Assembly: GCF_030035675.1 (NCBI RefSeq)
Contig: NC_084482.1
Coordinates: forward strand, 78,219,120-78,283,119
Source of the DNA: Rhineura floridana
Taxonomy: Eukaryota; Chordata; Lepidosauria; Squamata; Rhineuridae
DNA: 64,000 nt
Reading direction: 5' to 3'
The position numbers and the translations under genes were made by a program. This document shows positions 59,101-62,478 of this stretch, one piece after another. The notes beneath the pieces are model-generated. The model was not told the DNA's origin, did no database searches, and saw only the letters and a program-made list of their open reading frames with translations. The first letter of the stretch is position 1. The number at the start of each line of letters is the position of its first letter.

Positions 59101-59843
59101 CTTTTCTAGTGAATCATGTCTTCTCATGGTGTGTCCAAAGTATGATAACCTCAGTTTCATCATTTTAGCTTCTAGTGATAGTTCTGGTTTCATTTGTTCT
59201 AATACCCAATTATTCATCTTTTTTGCAATCCATGGTATACAGAAAGCTCTCCCCCAACACCACATTTTGGATGAGTTCATTTGGACTCAGAAAAATGCAC
59301 ATACACATAAGTTTGCATAAGAATTTATTTTATTGTGTTGGAAATTGATTTTTTTTTTTACACCTAGTTCACAGATCCTCTGAAGCTCACCTGTGGACCC
59401 CTAGGGGATCGATGGATCATAGGTTAAGAACCCCTGTTTTAGAGGCTGTCATCTATGGAAGCAAAATCATTATGGCCATTCATTACAGTGGGGAGCGAAA
59501 GAGACATGTCATGGGAATGCCTTTCTATGGTTGTTTGGAACTACAAGTTCCCTTTTAGAGTATGTGCATTAATGATCACTTTGTTTTGTGGGGGGTGGGG
59601 GATCATGTGAATGCATCTGTGAGTGTCATTCATGGCCATGTGACTATAGGAAAATAACACATAAACGAAAACATGGATGAAATGGTTATGTTCATTGTTT
59701 TGAAGATGGTTACCCAAAGGAAGAAATTATCTACATGTGGAAGCGCAGTTCAGTGGAAGTGGGAGATACTAGGTCCTGGAGGCTCTATCAGTTCTCATTT
59801 ATTGGCCTCAGAAATACAACTGAAGTGGTGCCAACAACTTCAG
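20030..59843 (+). CDS. GABRG4: GABA-A receptor gamma subunit, 5' half of gene (six exons, incomplete at window edge)
   Basis: Spliced gene for a Cys-loop ligand-gated chloride channel subunit. Gamma subunits sit beside alpha subunits in the pentamer, help form the benzodiazepine site and direct synaptic clustering. Six exons join in frame: 20030-20136, 47223-47371, 49981-50048, 54872-55092, 57326-57408 and 59706-59843 (766 nt, 255 codons plus 1 nt). All visible introns are GT-AG. The exon sizes 68, 221, 83 and 138 nt are those usual for GABA-A subunit genes. Seen: signal peptide (about residues 1-37), N-glycosylation sequons at N51, N128 and N246, and Cys-loop cysteines C189 and C203. The four membrane segments and the cytoplasmic loop lie beyond the window. 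Closest remembered relative is gamma-2, but about 17 of some 220 mature residues differ, where human and chicken gamma-2 are nearly identical. Several differences match gamma-1 or gamma-3, so I favour gamma-4. GABRG2 remains possible. The gamma assignment is very secure; the paralogue number is not. Confidence 0.93.
20421..22616. other. Start of intron 1, mostly unassigned
   Basis: Contains a GT run at about 20861-20875, a (TTG)n run at 21353-21381 and a degraded hAT-like element at 21845-21955. No exon was recognised. Confidence 0.45.
21845..21955. repeat. Degraded hAT-like short element
   Basis: Has CCTCCAAATGTTATTGAACTA, then CCATTGGCCATCCTGGCAGG and GATGATGGGAGC, which is the same body plan as the 15475 element with more divergence. 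Confidence 0.5.
22617..22900. mobile_element. Inverted-repeat MITE, about 280 bp
   Basis: Terminal arms of about 43 bp are inverted copies: CATTCACACCATACATTTAT at the left matches ATAAATGTATGGTGTGAATG at the right. The interior carries CTCACAGAGCTCCAATTCCCAGAG and related CAGAATTCTTGGGGGAAGCC. A relative is at 55255-55545. No coding capacity. Confidence 0.8.
22901..24350 (+). mobile_element. Young L2-clade LINE, 5'-truncated, nearly open RT frame
   Basis: Reverse transcriptase and C-terminal domain in one frame (22910-24172), with a single internal TGA at 23201-23203. Motifs in order: [59 protein letters not shown], the catalytic box [33 protein letters not shown] and [20 protein letters not shown]. 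The 3' UTR ends with AAGTCGCCTAGAGTGTCCG and its inverse, then a (TTA)n tail (24318-24350). The endonuclease half is missing. It is the best-preserved LINE in the window, so it is probably a recent insertion. Confidence 0.92.
24365..24570 (-). mobile_element. Old L2 fragment in opposite orientation
   Basis: Minus-strand remnants of the RT C-terminal region, such as CATTGCAGTAGTCTAATGTGG and CATGGATAACCA. They match the same part of the L2 copies at 5495 and 22901. The young copy lies directly next to it. Confidence 0.6.
24571..25117. other. Intron 1 sequence, no feature recognised
   Basis: No repeat family or exon-like frame was identified. Confidence 0.4.
25118..25324 (+). mobile_element. 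Sauria-type SINE
   Basis: tRNA-like head with A- and B-box-like parts (GGTGTAGTGGTTAAGGTGTT and GGATTCAAATCCCC). The body is CCATGAAGCTCACTGGGTGAC, CCTTGGGCCAGTCACTGCC and GGAAGGCAATGGTAAACC. The 3' end, CATAGGGTCGCCATAAGTCGG, is shared with Bov-B LINEs, the machinery that moves it. The family is characteristic of squamates. The copy is nearly full length, and its last bases abut the foldback element. Confidence 0.88.
25322..25766. mobile_element. Foldback element (second copy), near-perfect hairpin
   Basis: GCAGGGCCGG at the left mirrors CCGGCCCTGC at the right. Almost the whole 445 bp is one inverted repeat. The centre is CAAGATGGCGGCCGAGGTTTC, a short AGCCCCTTACG loop, then the inverse arm. 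It is GC-rich and CpG-rich. It starts exactly at the 3' end of the Sauria SINE. No transposase. Confidence 0.85.
25785..26005. mobile_element. Short inverted-repeat element (TTGTATCCAACACT ends)
   Basis: CTGGGTTGTATCCAACACT at the left is inverted as AGTGTTGGATTCAACA at the right. The interior has CTCCAGAGGGTTGGGGGACTC. Related pieces lie at 31568-31700 and 44395-44580. Confidence 0.65.
26006..26145 (-). mobile_element. tRNA-derived SINE fragment
   Basis: Minus-strand copy of the family whose plus-strand member is at 46205. It has ACCTGGAGATGGCAGGGATTG, GAACCTGGGACCTT and the B- and A-box region, ending CACTGAGCCACAG. Confidence 0.7.
26146..29965. other. Intron 1 sequence, no feature recognised
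   Basis: AT-rich. Several short frames on both strands have no family resemblance. I saw no confident repeat boundaries. Confidence 0.4.
29966..30600. mobile_element. TAGGGATGG-ended DNA element, interrupted by a MITE
   Basis: Left part GAGAAATTAGATTCAGTTCAC and right part GAGAACTGAACC, ending CCATCCCTA, match the uninterrupted copy at 62062-62475. Both contain repeated short GAAAT and ATGTGTAC-type segments. The two halves are separated by the inserted element at 30091-30352. Confidence 0.6.
30091..30352. mobile_element. MITE nested in the TAGGGATGG element
   Basis: Ends TTCACACTGCA and TGCAGTGTGAA are exact inverted repeats. About 260 bp, noncoding, with internal CACACGACACACAAGCTAGC. It lies where the sister element at 62062 continues without a break. 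Confidence 0.65.
31280..31335 (-). mobile_element. L2 3' tail fragment
   Basis: TTATTTATTATTAAATTTAT followed by TTCCTGCCAGAAGGAGCCCA, the terminus of L2 copies in reverse orientation. Confidence 0.6.
31368..31530 (-). mobile_element. tRNA-derived SINE fragment
   Basis: Reverse copy of the 46205 family. It has AGGAAGCAGACTTATATGAA, CAGACCATTCGTCCATCTAG and ACCTGGAGATTGAACATGC. Confidence 0.7.
31568..31712. repeat. Partial short inverted-repeat element
   Basis: TTGGGTTGCATCCAATGTAGC and the following CTCTCCTCTCC and AACTCTCTGGAGCA segments resemble the left half of the 25785 element. Confidence 0.5.
31765..32425 (-). mobile_element. Bov-B (RTE) LINE 3' portion
   Basis: On the minus strand this is the C-terminal end of the RTE polyprotein and its 3' terminus. 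The outer end reads ATGTGCCTTCAAGTCTATTAC and TTATGGCGACCTTATGAATT, inverse of the terminus used by the Sauria SINE. Interior blocks such as ATGGAATCAATCCATCTCTTG and CAAAGTATGATAACCTCGG are shared with the better-preserved copy at 58905. Frames are heavily broken. Confidence 0.78.
32426..32680. mobile_element. Partial copy of the AGGGTTGCCAGG foldback family
   Basis: TTGGCAACCAAGAGGTCTTC, AGTATCTTTAAAAGTTGTGCA, TTGCAAGAAAACCTGCACTTG and GAGCCTGGCAACCCTTA match one arm of the full element at 61679-62060. Confidence 0.75.
32985..33176 (-). mobile_element. L2 3' end fragment beside the minisatellite
   Basis: (AAT)n followed by AAAATTTTATTTCTAGGCCGC, CTATCTGGCCGAATTAACGGC and CACTCTAGGCGGCGTACATA, the inverse of an L2 3' terminus. 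It ends in a CA run at 33163-33176 where the 128-bp array starts. Confidence 0.8.
33177..35362. repeat. 128-bp minisatellite, about 17 units
   Basis: GGTCTCTGGCCCCTTCAGCAG recurs every 128 bp from 33177 to the last unit at 35225-35352. Unit body: CAGTTGCTGCTTTTGTAGCTGG, CCCCGCCCTTCCAGGCCAGG, GGAAATCAGCCAGAAATGC and CTTGCAGAAACTCACACAGG. Most units are identical or differ at one to three sites. A five-unit higher-order repeat shows in variants at about 34249 and 34889 (AGCCCTGCC) and 34335 and 34975 (GACCCCTTCAACAG), 640 bp apart. Because 128 is not a multiple of 3, overlapping frames of 97 residues recur. They are repeat translations, not genes. Confidence 0.97.
35363..36124. other. Unclassified sequence right of the minisatellite
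   Basis: GC-richer than most of the intron. It has a GTTTATTAAAGTTTAATAAG run near 36080. I could not assign it to a repeat family and see no exon. Confidence 0.35.
36125..36212 (-). mobile_element. CR1 3' end fragment
   Basis: ATCATAGAATAGTAGAGTTGG, AAGGGGCCTACAAGGCCATCG and AGTCCAACTCCCTGCTCAACG form the inverse of the CR1 3' terminus common in reptile genomes. Confidence 0.88.
36774..37374. mobile_element. AGGGTGGCCA-ended DNA element, enlarged copy
   Basis: AGGGTAGCCA at the left is inverted as TGGCCATCCT at the right. Shared inner blocks with the 45121 copy include AATGGACAACTTCAAGGGCC and CAGCCCTTCAAATAGA. About 270 bp (37015-37290) has no counterpart in the 45121 copy and may be a later insertion. 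Confidence 0.6.
37495..38013. repeat. 519-bp direct duplication, copy 1
   Basis: Matches 39563-40081 base for base as far as I can read, offset 2068 bp. Starts AATGGGTTTAAACATGC and ends CAGAACTTCTT. The flanks differ immediately outside. Noncoding. It includes a small internal duplication of TCTACTATAATTCTG. Confidence 0.93.
38014..39562. other. Spacer between the two 519-bp copies
   Basis: About 1.55 kb of AT-rich intron sequence without a recognised gene or repeat. Confidence 0.4.
39563..40081. repeat. 519-bp direct duplication, copy 2
   Basis: Second copy of 37495-38013. It is preceded by CATTGAAGTCAATGGG, a short palindrome-like sequence seen in common lizard repeats, where copy 1 is preceded by unrelated sequence. 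Confidence 0.93.
40357..40467. mobile_element. 111-bp hAT-like MITE with target-site duplication
   Basis: Arms CAGCCTTTCCCAACCGG and CCGGTTGGGAAAAGCTGCT are inverted repeats, and the arms continue inwards through CCAGATGTTGTTGGACCACAA and its inverse. GCTCTAGGG directly abuts both ends, consistent with the 8-bp duplication of hAT elements plus one chance base. Well preserved. Confidence 0.9.
40555..40615. repeat. Half of a hAT-like short element
   Basis: TTTGCCAACCTGGTGCCCTCC and GGACTACAACTCCCATCAGAC match the left arm of the family. Confidence 0.6.
41068..41152. repeat. Short repeat with AGTAAGTCCCATTGA-type core (diverged)
   Basis: GGCTGCAGTCCTATG, GGATGTACTTCTGAG and AGGATTGCACTGT correspond to the common short element also seen at 54600, 57505, 60540 and 61197. 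Confidence 0.5.
41225..41690 (-). mobile_element. Old L2 3' portion
   Basis: A TTATTTGTTTATATTTATAAC tail and TACCACCATATCATAA lead on the minus strand into a diverged C-terminal region. The minus frame 41265-41522 contains [20 protein letters not shown], the L2 APTLWNSLP motif. Confidence 0.75.
41990..42117. repeat. hAT-like short element, diverged
   Basis: GCTCTCCAGATTTTGTTGAC and GGAGTTGTAGTCCACAATATC are the two inverted arms of the family. Confidence 0.6.
42118..43779. other. Intron 1 sequence, no feature recognised
   Basis: The longest minus frame here (42382-42918, 178 codons) shows no family motif and has low-complexity, mixed composition. I treat it as chance. Confidence 0.4.
43780..44215. 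mobile_element. Inverted arms flanking an L2 tail
   Basis: Arm 1 (about 43790-43865) contains TTCCAGTTCAAAATCACACTC; arm 2 (44130-44215) contains GGTGATTTTGAGCTGGAAAA, its inverse with some divergence. Between them, 43880-44120 reads like an L2/CR1-type 3' end (GTTGTGAGCCACTTTGGGC, then GCATATAAATAAACATATGA). It may be a foldback element split by a LINE tail. Confidence 0.5.
44395..44580. repeat. Partial short inverted-repeat element
   Basis: CTCAGATGGTTGGGGGAAACC, GAACAGATTTATGAGATG and the purine-rich right end resemble the 25785 family. Confidence 0.45.
44726..45080 (-). mobile_element. L2 3' portion
   Basis: (AAT)n, then AAAATTTTATTTTTGTGTCGC, CTATCTGTCCGAGTTAACGG, and inverse coding blocks: AATAGCCAGGTCTTTAAGGC, GAATTCCAGAGGGTGGGGGC and GCCCTCTCTCTGGTCCGC. 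They match the 3' 350 bp of the young copy at 22901. Same subfamily. Confidence 0.9.
45121..45436. mobile_element. AGGGTGGCCA-ended DNA element
   Basis: AGGGTGGCCACTTCTGT at the left, TGTCCACCCT at the right. Inner blocks CTAATGGGCAACTTCAAGGC and AGTGGACAGCCCTTCAAAC are shared with 36774-37374. A further end-like fragment, AGTGGCTACCCT, lies at 46010-46022. Confidence 0.65.
46205..46400 (+). mobile_element. tRNA-derived SINE
   Basis: tRNA-like promoter CATAGCTCAGTGGTGGCTCAC and GGTCCCAAGTTCAATCCCTG, then CATCTCTAGGCAG-like body, GACAATATTGAGCTAGATGG and GGTATAAGGCAGCTTCCTAC. Near full length. Partial reverse copies are at 26006 and 31368. Confidence 0.85.
46585..46988 (+). mobile_element. 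L2 3' end (second subfamily)
   Basis: C-terminal coding block (GTGGCCCCCGAACTGTGGAAC, encoding [15 protein letters not shown]) ends in an FLFTQAF-like terminus. The 3' UTR then has GAACCGCCCAGAGAGCTTCGG and GGGGCGGTCTATAAG, with an (AAATA)n tail. Distinct 3' UTR from the 22901 subfamily. Confidence 0.88.
47223..47371 (+). CDS. GABRG4: Gamma subunit exon 2: mature N-terminus
   Basis: Residues 36-85 plus the first base of codon 86. The acceptor is a pyrimidine-rich tract ending TTTTTCATACAG; the donor is G/GTGAGG. It encodes the acidic mature N-terminus [12 protein letters not shown], which is a gamma-2 signature. It then carries the sequon NKT (N51), the WVLTPKV block, the first helix ([15 protein letters not shown]) and the LRPDIG motif. 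R81 corresponds to the human gamma-2 residue changed in the epilepsy variant R82Q. Seven residues differ from my recollection of human gamma-2, including HES for PEG, TLILN for TVILN, and G for N before LLEG. TLILN occurs in gamma-3. Confidence 0.96.
47372..49980 (+). other. Intron 2 of the gamma-subunit gene
   Basis: 2.6 kb, phase 1, GTGAGG to ATAG. AT-rich. It contains a TTGATATTGATATTGATG-type degenerate repeat near 49355-49420. No internal exon was recognised. Confidence 0.7.
49981..50048 (+). CDS. GABRG4: Gamma subunit exon 3: first beta strand of ligand-binding domain
   Basis: 68-nt exon, residues 86-108, between a long T tract ending ATAG and the donor ATG/GTATGT. It encodes [23 protein letters not shown]. 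Met95 and Tyr96 correspond to mature gamma-2 M57 and Y58 at the alpha/gamma interface, both implicated in benzodiazepine-site ligand action. PTVI in place of the gamma-2 PTLI is the form found in gamma-1 and gamma-3. The exon ends in phase 0. Confidence 0.96.
50049..51224 (+). other. Start of intron 3
   Basis: Intron 3 spans 50049-54871. At 50196-50300 a CAGGGTCGCCAACCCATTG block resembles the left end of a hAT element; otherwise nothing is recognised. Confidence 0.5.
51225..51665 (+). mobile_element. L2 3' portion, diverged
   Basis: Coding remnants (GTATTAATTTACAAAGCCCTG, AACTTCAGTCCAGGGTATC) and a 3' end with GCGGTATACAAATATATTTA, then an AAATAAATAAAT tail. Confidence 0.8.
52150..53500 (-). 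mobile_element. Bov-B (RTE) LINE 5' portion with endonuclease domain
   Basis: Minus-strand copy of the first half of a Bov-B polyprotein. An apurinic-endonuclease-like domain is open over 247 codons (52434-53177). Motifs in order: [50 protein letters not shown] and GTDHELV. After one TAA the same frame continues (52152-52349) with [13 protein letters not shown], the linker before the reverse transcriptase. A 5' leader frame lies at 53233-53496. The reverse transcriptase and 3' end are missing, which is unusual because LINE copies normally lose the 5' side. Confidence 0.9.
53505..54385 (+). mobile_element. L2-clade LINE 3' portion
   Basis: An open frame of 198 codons (53531-54127) carries [47 protein letters not shown] and [12 protein letters not shown], ending in LFQQAF. 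The 3' UTR ends CCTGGGCTCCTGCTGGGAGG and AATAAATAAAA. Same subfamily as the 5495-8630 copy. It abuts the Bov-B piece tail to head. Confidence 0.9.
54386..54871 (+). other. End of intron 3
   Basis: AT-rich. A diverged short repeat (GTAGACATATGGAGAATTGCA) lies at about 54600-54660. The polypyrimidine tract before exon 4 is weak. Confidence 0.45.
54872..55092 (+). CDS. GABRG4: Gamma subunit exon 4: core of extracellular domain
   Basis: 221-nt exon, residues 109-181 plus two bases of codon 182. The acceptor is CGTTACAG; the donor is TTAAG/GTACTC. It encodes [17 protein letters not shown], the sequon FNST (N128), [22 protein letters not shown] and [17 protein letters not shown]115, A117 and T119 match gamma-2 mature F77, A79 and T81. 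M168 matches M130. All are benzodiazepine-site residues and all are kept. Only one residue differs from remembered gamma-2: R126 for Lys, as in gamma-3. Exon 4 is the most conserved part of the visible protein. Confidence 0.97.
55255..55545. mobile_element. Inverted-repeat MITE related to the 22617 element
   Basis: CTGCACTATATATTTAAAGAAG at the left is inverted as TTGAATTGTATAGTGCAGG at the right. The interior has GAATCCTGGGATCTG, GTTGTTAGGACACCCCG and CACTTCCAGGATTCTTTGAGG, matching the internal blocks of the 22617 copy. Confidence 0.7.
55546..55714 (+). mobile_element. MIR-like CORE-SINE fragment
   Basis: CTGGATGACCTTGGGCCAGTC, ACTACTTCTTAACC, CACAGGGTTCTTGTGAAGAT and GTGCTGTCTTGAGCTTTTTGG, the body and L2-like tail of a MIR-type SINE. 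The tRNA head is lost. Confidence 0.72.
55715..55935 (-). mobile_element. L2 3' tail, diverged
   Basis: TATTATTTATTTATTCTCAT, then GCCTGCCCTTTGCCAATCGGC and CCCAAGGCGGGTTACAAAAT, inverse of an L2 3' terminus. Confidence 0.65.
55936..57325 (+). other. Rest of intron 4
   Basis: Intron 4 spans 55093-57325. This part shows no exon. A short (CT)n run lies at 56331-56348, and a piece of the AATTCCCAAGATGACTCTGG repeat at about 56930-57000. Confidence 0.45.
57326..57408 (+). CDS. GABRG4: Gamma subunit exon 5: Cys loop
   Basis: 83-nt exon, residues 182-209 plus one base of codon 210. It lies between a T-rich tract ending TTCTTAG and the donor GCT/GTAAGT. It carries the signature Cys loop of the family: C189, 13 intervening residues including FPMD, then C203. 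The run after the loop reads CPLAFSS where gamma-1 and gamma-2 have CPLEFSS; gamma-3 has Ile there. A206 is therefore an unusual substitution next to the loop. Phases on both sides agree with the neighbouring exons. Confidence 0.97.
57505..57600. repeat. Short palindromic-core repeat
   Basis: AGTAAGTCCCATTCAAACTC is followed at once by its near inverse CAATGGGACTTACT, within GGCTGCAGTCTTAAAC to TGTATAGGATTATG. Members also lie at 60540 and 61197. Probably a small nonautonomous DNA element. Confidence 0.7.
57601..58904 (+). other. Intron 5, unassigned part
   Basis: Intron 5 spans 57409-59705. No exon-like frame or clear repeat family in this stretch. Confidence 0.4.
58905..59290 (-). mobile_element. 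Bov-B (RTE) LINE 3' end
   Basis: The minus frame 58999-59280 encodes the end of the RTE polyprotein: [40 protein letters not shown] and [16 protein letters not shown]. The 3' terminus ATGACTTATGACGACCCTATG is the inverse of the end found in the Sauria SINE at 25118. Most of the reverse transcriptase is absent. Confidence 0.9.
59365..59445. repeat. hAT-like right end
   Basis: CTCTGAAGCTCACCTGTGGAC and the terminal GGTTAAGAACCCCTG resemble hAT-Charlie right termini. The left end was not found. Confidence 0.5.
59706..59843 (+). CDS. GABRG4: Gamma subunit exon 6: end of extracellular domain
   Basis: 138-nt exon, residues 210-255 plus one base of codon 256. The acceptor is GTTTTGAAG/A; the donor is TCAG/GTAGGT. 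It encodes [38 protein letters not shown] and ends TTS. The sequon NTT (N246) is conserved. Differences from gamma-2 are K214, I218, M220, I242 and P252; YPKEE is also found in gamma-3. The next exon should start with GDYV and the first membrane segment. I looked for it up to 64000 and did not find it, so intron 6 exceeds 4.1 kb. Confidence 0.96.
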
Positions 59844-60026
59844 GTAGGTGAAGCTGCTGTATTTTAACTGATCATCTACATCCTTAATAAAGGCTCCTAC
59901 AAAACACTGCAATGGGAAAAAGTCAATGATTGCCTTGTAACTGAAGCTAGCGGCTTTGTGGGATGTTAATATTGCTGGGCTGCACCAATTTAGACTGTCG
60001 GTGTGGGATCAAAACTTTAAATCAGG

Positions 60027-60142
60027 AAGTGGGCAACTGGTGGCCATCCAGATGTTGAAATTCAACTCCTATCAGCACTAGCCAGCAATGGCCAGTGTTG
60101 ATGGGAGATGTAGTCCTGCAATATATGAAGGGTCAAAGGTGC
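60027..60142. repeat. hAT-like short element
   Basis: GTGGGCAACTGGTGGCCATCC, CAGATGTTGAAATTCAACTCC and GGGAGATGTAGTCCTGCAAT, the usual two arms of the family. Confidence 0.65.
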
Positions 60143-60539
60143 TATCTCAGGCTTAGATACTGCTCATATACAAAACACTTACAAAAATAGCATGTTAGGT
60201 GGAAGGTTCTACTTTAGCCTTCCTCTGGAAAATGTTAATGATTTAATTTATTGTTGTATTTTTATTGCCAAGAAGGAGGAGAGGTTCTTCTGAGATTTTC
60301 TTCCTCAGGTGCTGAGGTGGTTTGGTTGGCCTTAAGTATTATGCTTATTGCCTTGATAGTCCAGGGGTGGGGGCAGGGTGCCATTTGTTGTTCTGCCTCA
60401 AGCAGCTAAATGTCTTGGCCCAGCCCCGGCCTTCTGACAGTGCAATTTTGTATAAAGAGGGAATGTTTTATATTATGGAACACTCAGACATTTGTTCTCC
60501 CACATTCATTCTGGAATGAAACAGCCCAGCAATGCTTAC

Positions 60540-60636
60540 AGCACAATCTTATGCATGTCTACTCAGAAGTAAGTCTCAATGAGTTCAATGGGACTTACTC
60601 CCAAATCAGCATGTATAGGATTGCAATCTTAGATTC
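60540..60636. repeat. Short palindromic-core repeat
   Basis: CAGAAGTAAGTCTCAATGAG and TTCAATGGGACTTACTCCC form an imperfect hairpin between GCACAATCTTATGCATG and GTATAGGATTGCAATC. Confidence 0.75.
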
Positions 60637-61117
60637 TCACGGTCAGTCCAGCATTTTCAACCTAAGTCAAACCAAATATGCTCTTTGTGACTCTTCTAGT
60701 CTGCTGAACTCAGCTAGCCAGAGAATGGATGAACAGGACTAATATGAAGTAAATTCTTGGTTGTGCCTGCTCTGTCACCAGGAATACATTTATTTCAAGC
60801 TGCAAGATAAAAAGGATTTCATGGAGAAGTTTTTGTGACAGTATCACATCTTTTCTAATATGCTTCTGGAGTTGCGGTGCTTCATTTTGCTTTTGCTTTG
60901 GGGTCAGAAATAAATGGAGCAATCTAGTGCTAAACTGGGGATCACTTCTCTGTGCTGGATGGGAGCTACATCTTTTCCTTTTGCCTCAGTGTACACACAT
61001 AATGACAAAAGGTTAGTGACTCAAAGCAGCAGTGTTACCCCATTACTTAACTTGGGAGGAAATGTACAGTTGATGGTCACATAAGCAGATTGGTTCCTGA
61101 ATGGAGCTTAGTGACTA

Positions 61118-61192
61118 ATAATAATAATAATAATAATTTAATTTATGTGTCGCCTATCTGGCCAATGGCCACTCTAGGCGACGTACAAATCC
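61118..61192 (-). mobile_element. L2 3' tail fragment
   Basis: (AAT)n followed by TTATGTGTCGCCTATCTGGCC and CACTCTAGGCGACGTAC, the terminus of the 22901 subfamily in reverse. Confidence 0.82.
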
Positions 61193-61196
61193 AGTA

Positions 61197-61275
61197 ATAC
61201 TTACCTGGAAGTAAATCCCATTGAGCCCAGTGGAGCTTTCTTCTGAGTATACATGTTTTGGATTGCAGCCTAAAT
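61197..61275. repeat. Short palindromic-core repeat
   Basis: ACTTACCTGGAAGTAAATCCC, ATTGAGCCCAGTGGAGCTTTC and TTTTGGATTGCAGCC, inserted directly beside the L2 tail. Confidence 0.65.
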
Positions 61276-61678
61276 GTTGAAAAATACATTGCACAGTTAT
61301 ATTGCATACAATTATATTTGACTGTGTAGGTTAATTATTTTTGAATAGTTTAAAAACAGAATTGGGAAAGGGAAGAGATTATGTCCTTGGACTTCTGATG
61401 TTGTAGTGTCTTACTGTATAAGAAAGCACATTGGTGTGTTGTTGAGAAAGCTTTTCTTTAAATTCTACTGCCTAAAATTCCGTTTGAAACACGTGTGGAG
61501 AGAGGGGTAGTGATTAGGAAAATGAGTCAAAGCTGCAAGCAGCGATTTTTGCTCACTCCACCGCTTCAACATTTGAATAGGATCACACGTTGTGGGGCAA
61601 AAGCCACCTCCAGAATAGCAAATCAACACCAGGAGTTCCCTTTAGCCTGGTAGAAACAGTGTATGCCAGCTAGGGATA

Positions 61679-62050
61679 GGGTTGCCAGGTCCATGGCATG
61701 AGACTGATCCTGTATCTTTAGGAGAAGAGAAAGTCAGCCAAGTGCAGGTGTTCTTGCAACTCTGTAATGGGGAAAACCACAAGGTGGAATTCTCCCTTCC
61801 CCTTGCACAACTTTTAAAGATACAGAAGACCTCTTGGTTGCCAGGCCCGGCCTCCAAGAGGTCTTCTGTATCTTTAAAAGTTGTGCAAGGCCCGACCTCC
61901 AAGAGGTCTTCTGTATCTTTAAAAGTTGTGCAGGGGGCAGGGAGAATTCCACCTTGTAGTTTTTCCCATTACAGAGTTGCAAGAACACCTGCACTTGGCT
62001 GACTTTCTCTTCTCCTAAATACACAGGATCAGTCTCAGGCCATGGACCTG
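61679..62050. mobile_element. Foldback element with AGGGTTGCCAGGTCC ends
   Basis: The left terminus AGGGTTGCCAGGTCCATGGC is inverted at the right as GCCATGGACCTGGCAACCCT. The arms pair over about 150 bp. The centre holds two direct copies of CCAAGAGGTCTTCTGTATC, so one arm end has been duplicated. AGCTAGGGAT flanks both sides, consistent with an 8-10 bp target duplication. No coding capacity. A partial relative is at 32426-32680. Confidence 0.88.
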
Positions 62051-62061
62051 GCAACCCTAGC

Positions 62062-62478
62062 TAGGGATGGGGAGAAATTTGATTCAGTTTACATTTATTG
62101 GCCTAATTTGCACTTTCCAAAACAATATGTGGTCTGAAATGCAGCCCTGCTTCAAAATTCACACTTTTCTGAATTTTGCAGTGTAGTCCTCCAGCTGACT
62201 AATGCATACAAAAAAAGCATATACTAGGGTAAATGTATGCATAGAAATGCATATATTAATGAAACTAGCATGCAAAATGCTTTATGTAAGGGAAAATTGC
62301 ATTACAACTTTTAGGCAAAGTTGTATACAAAGATGTGTACCTTTTGAGAAAGTCACACTGCAGTGCTGATGAATTGTCATGAGGGATTTTTTAAAATTGC
62401 AAACTGATGTGGAAATGTGGAGAACTGAACTTTAGAGTGGGAAATGAGAAACCAAAATGAGACATTTGCCCATTGCTA
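62062..62478. mobile_element. TAGGGATGG-ended DNA element, uninterrupted copy
   Basis: Starts TAGGGATGGGGAGAAATTTG and ends ATTTGCCCATTGCTA. Interior blocks CAATATGTGGTCTGAAATGC, GCATGCAAAATGCTTTATG and TGTGGAGAACTGAAC are shared with 29966-30600. The adjacent foldback element is inserted at or next to its left terminus. Confidence 0.65.
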
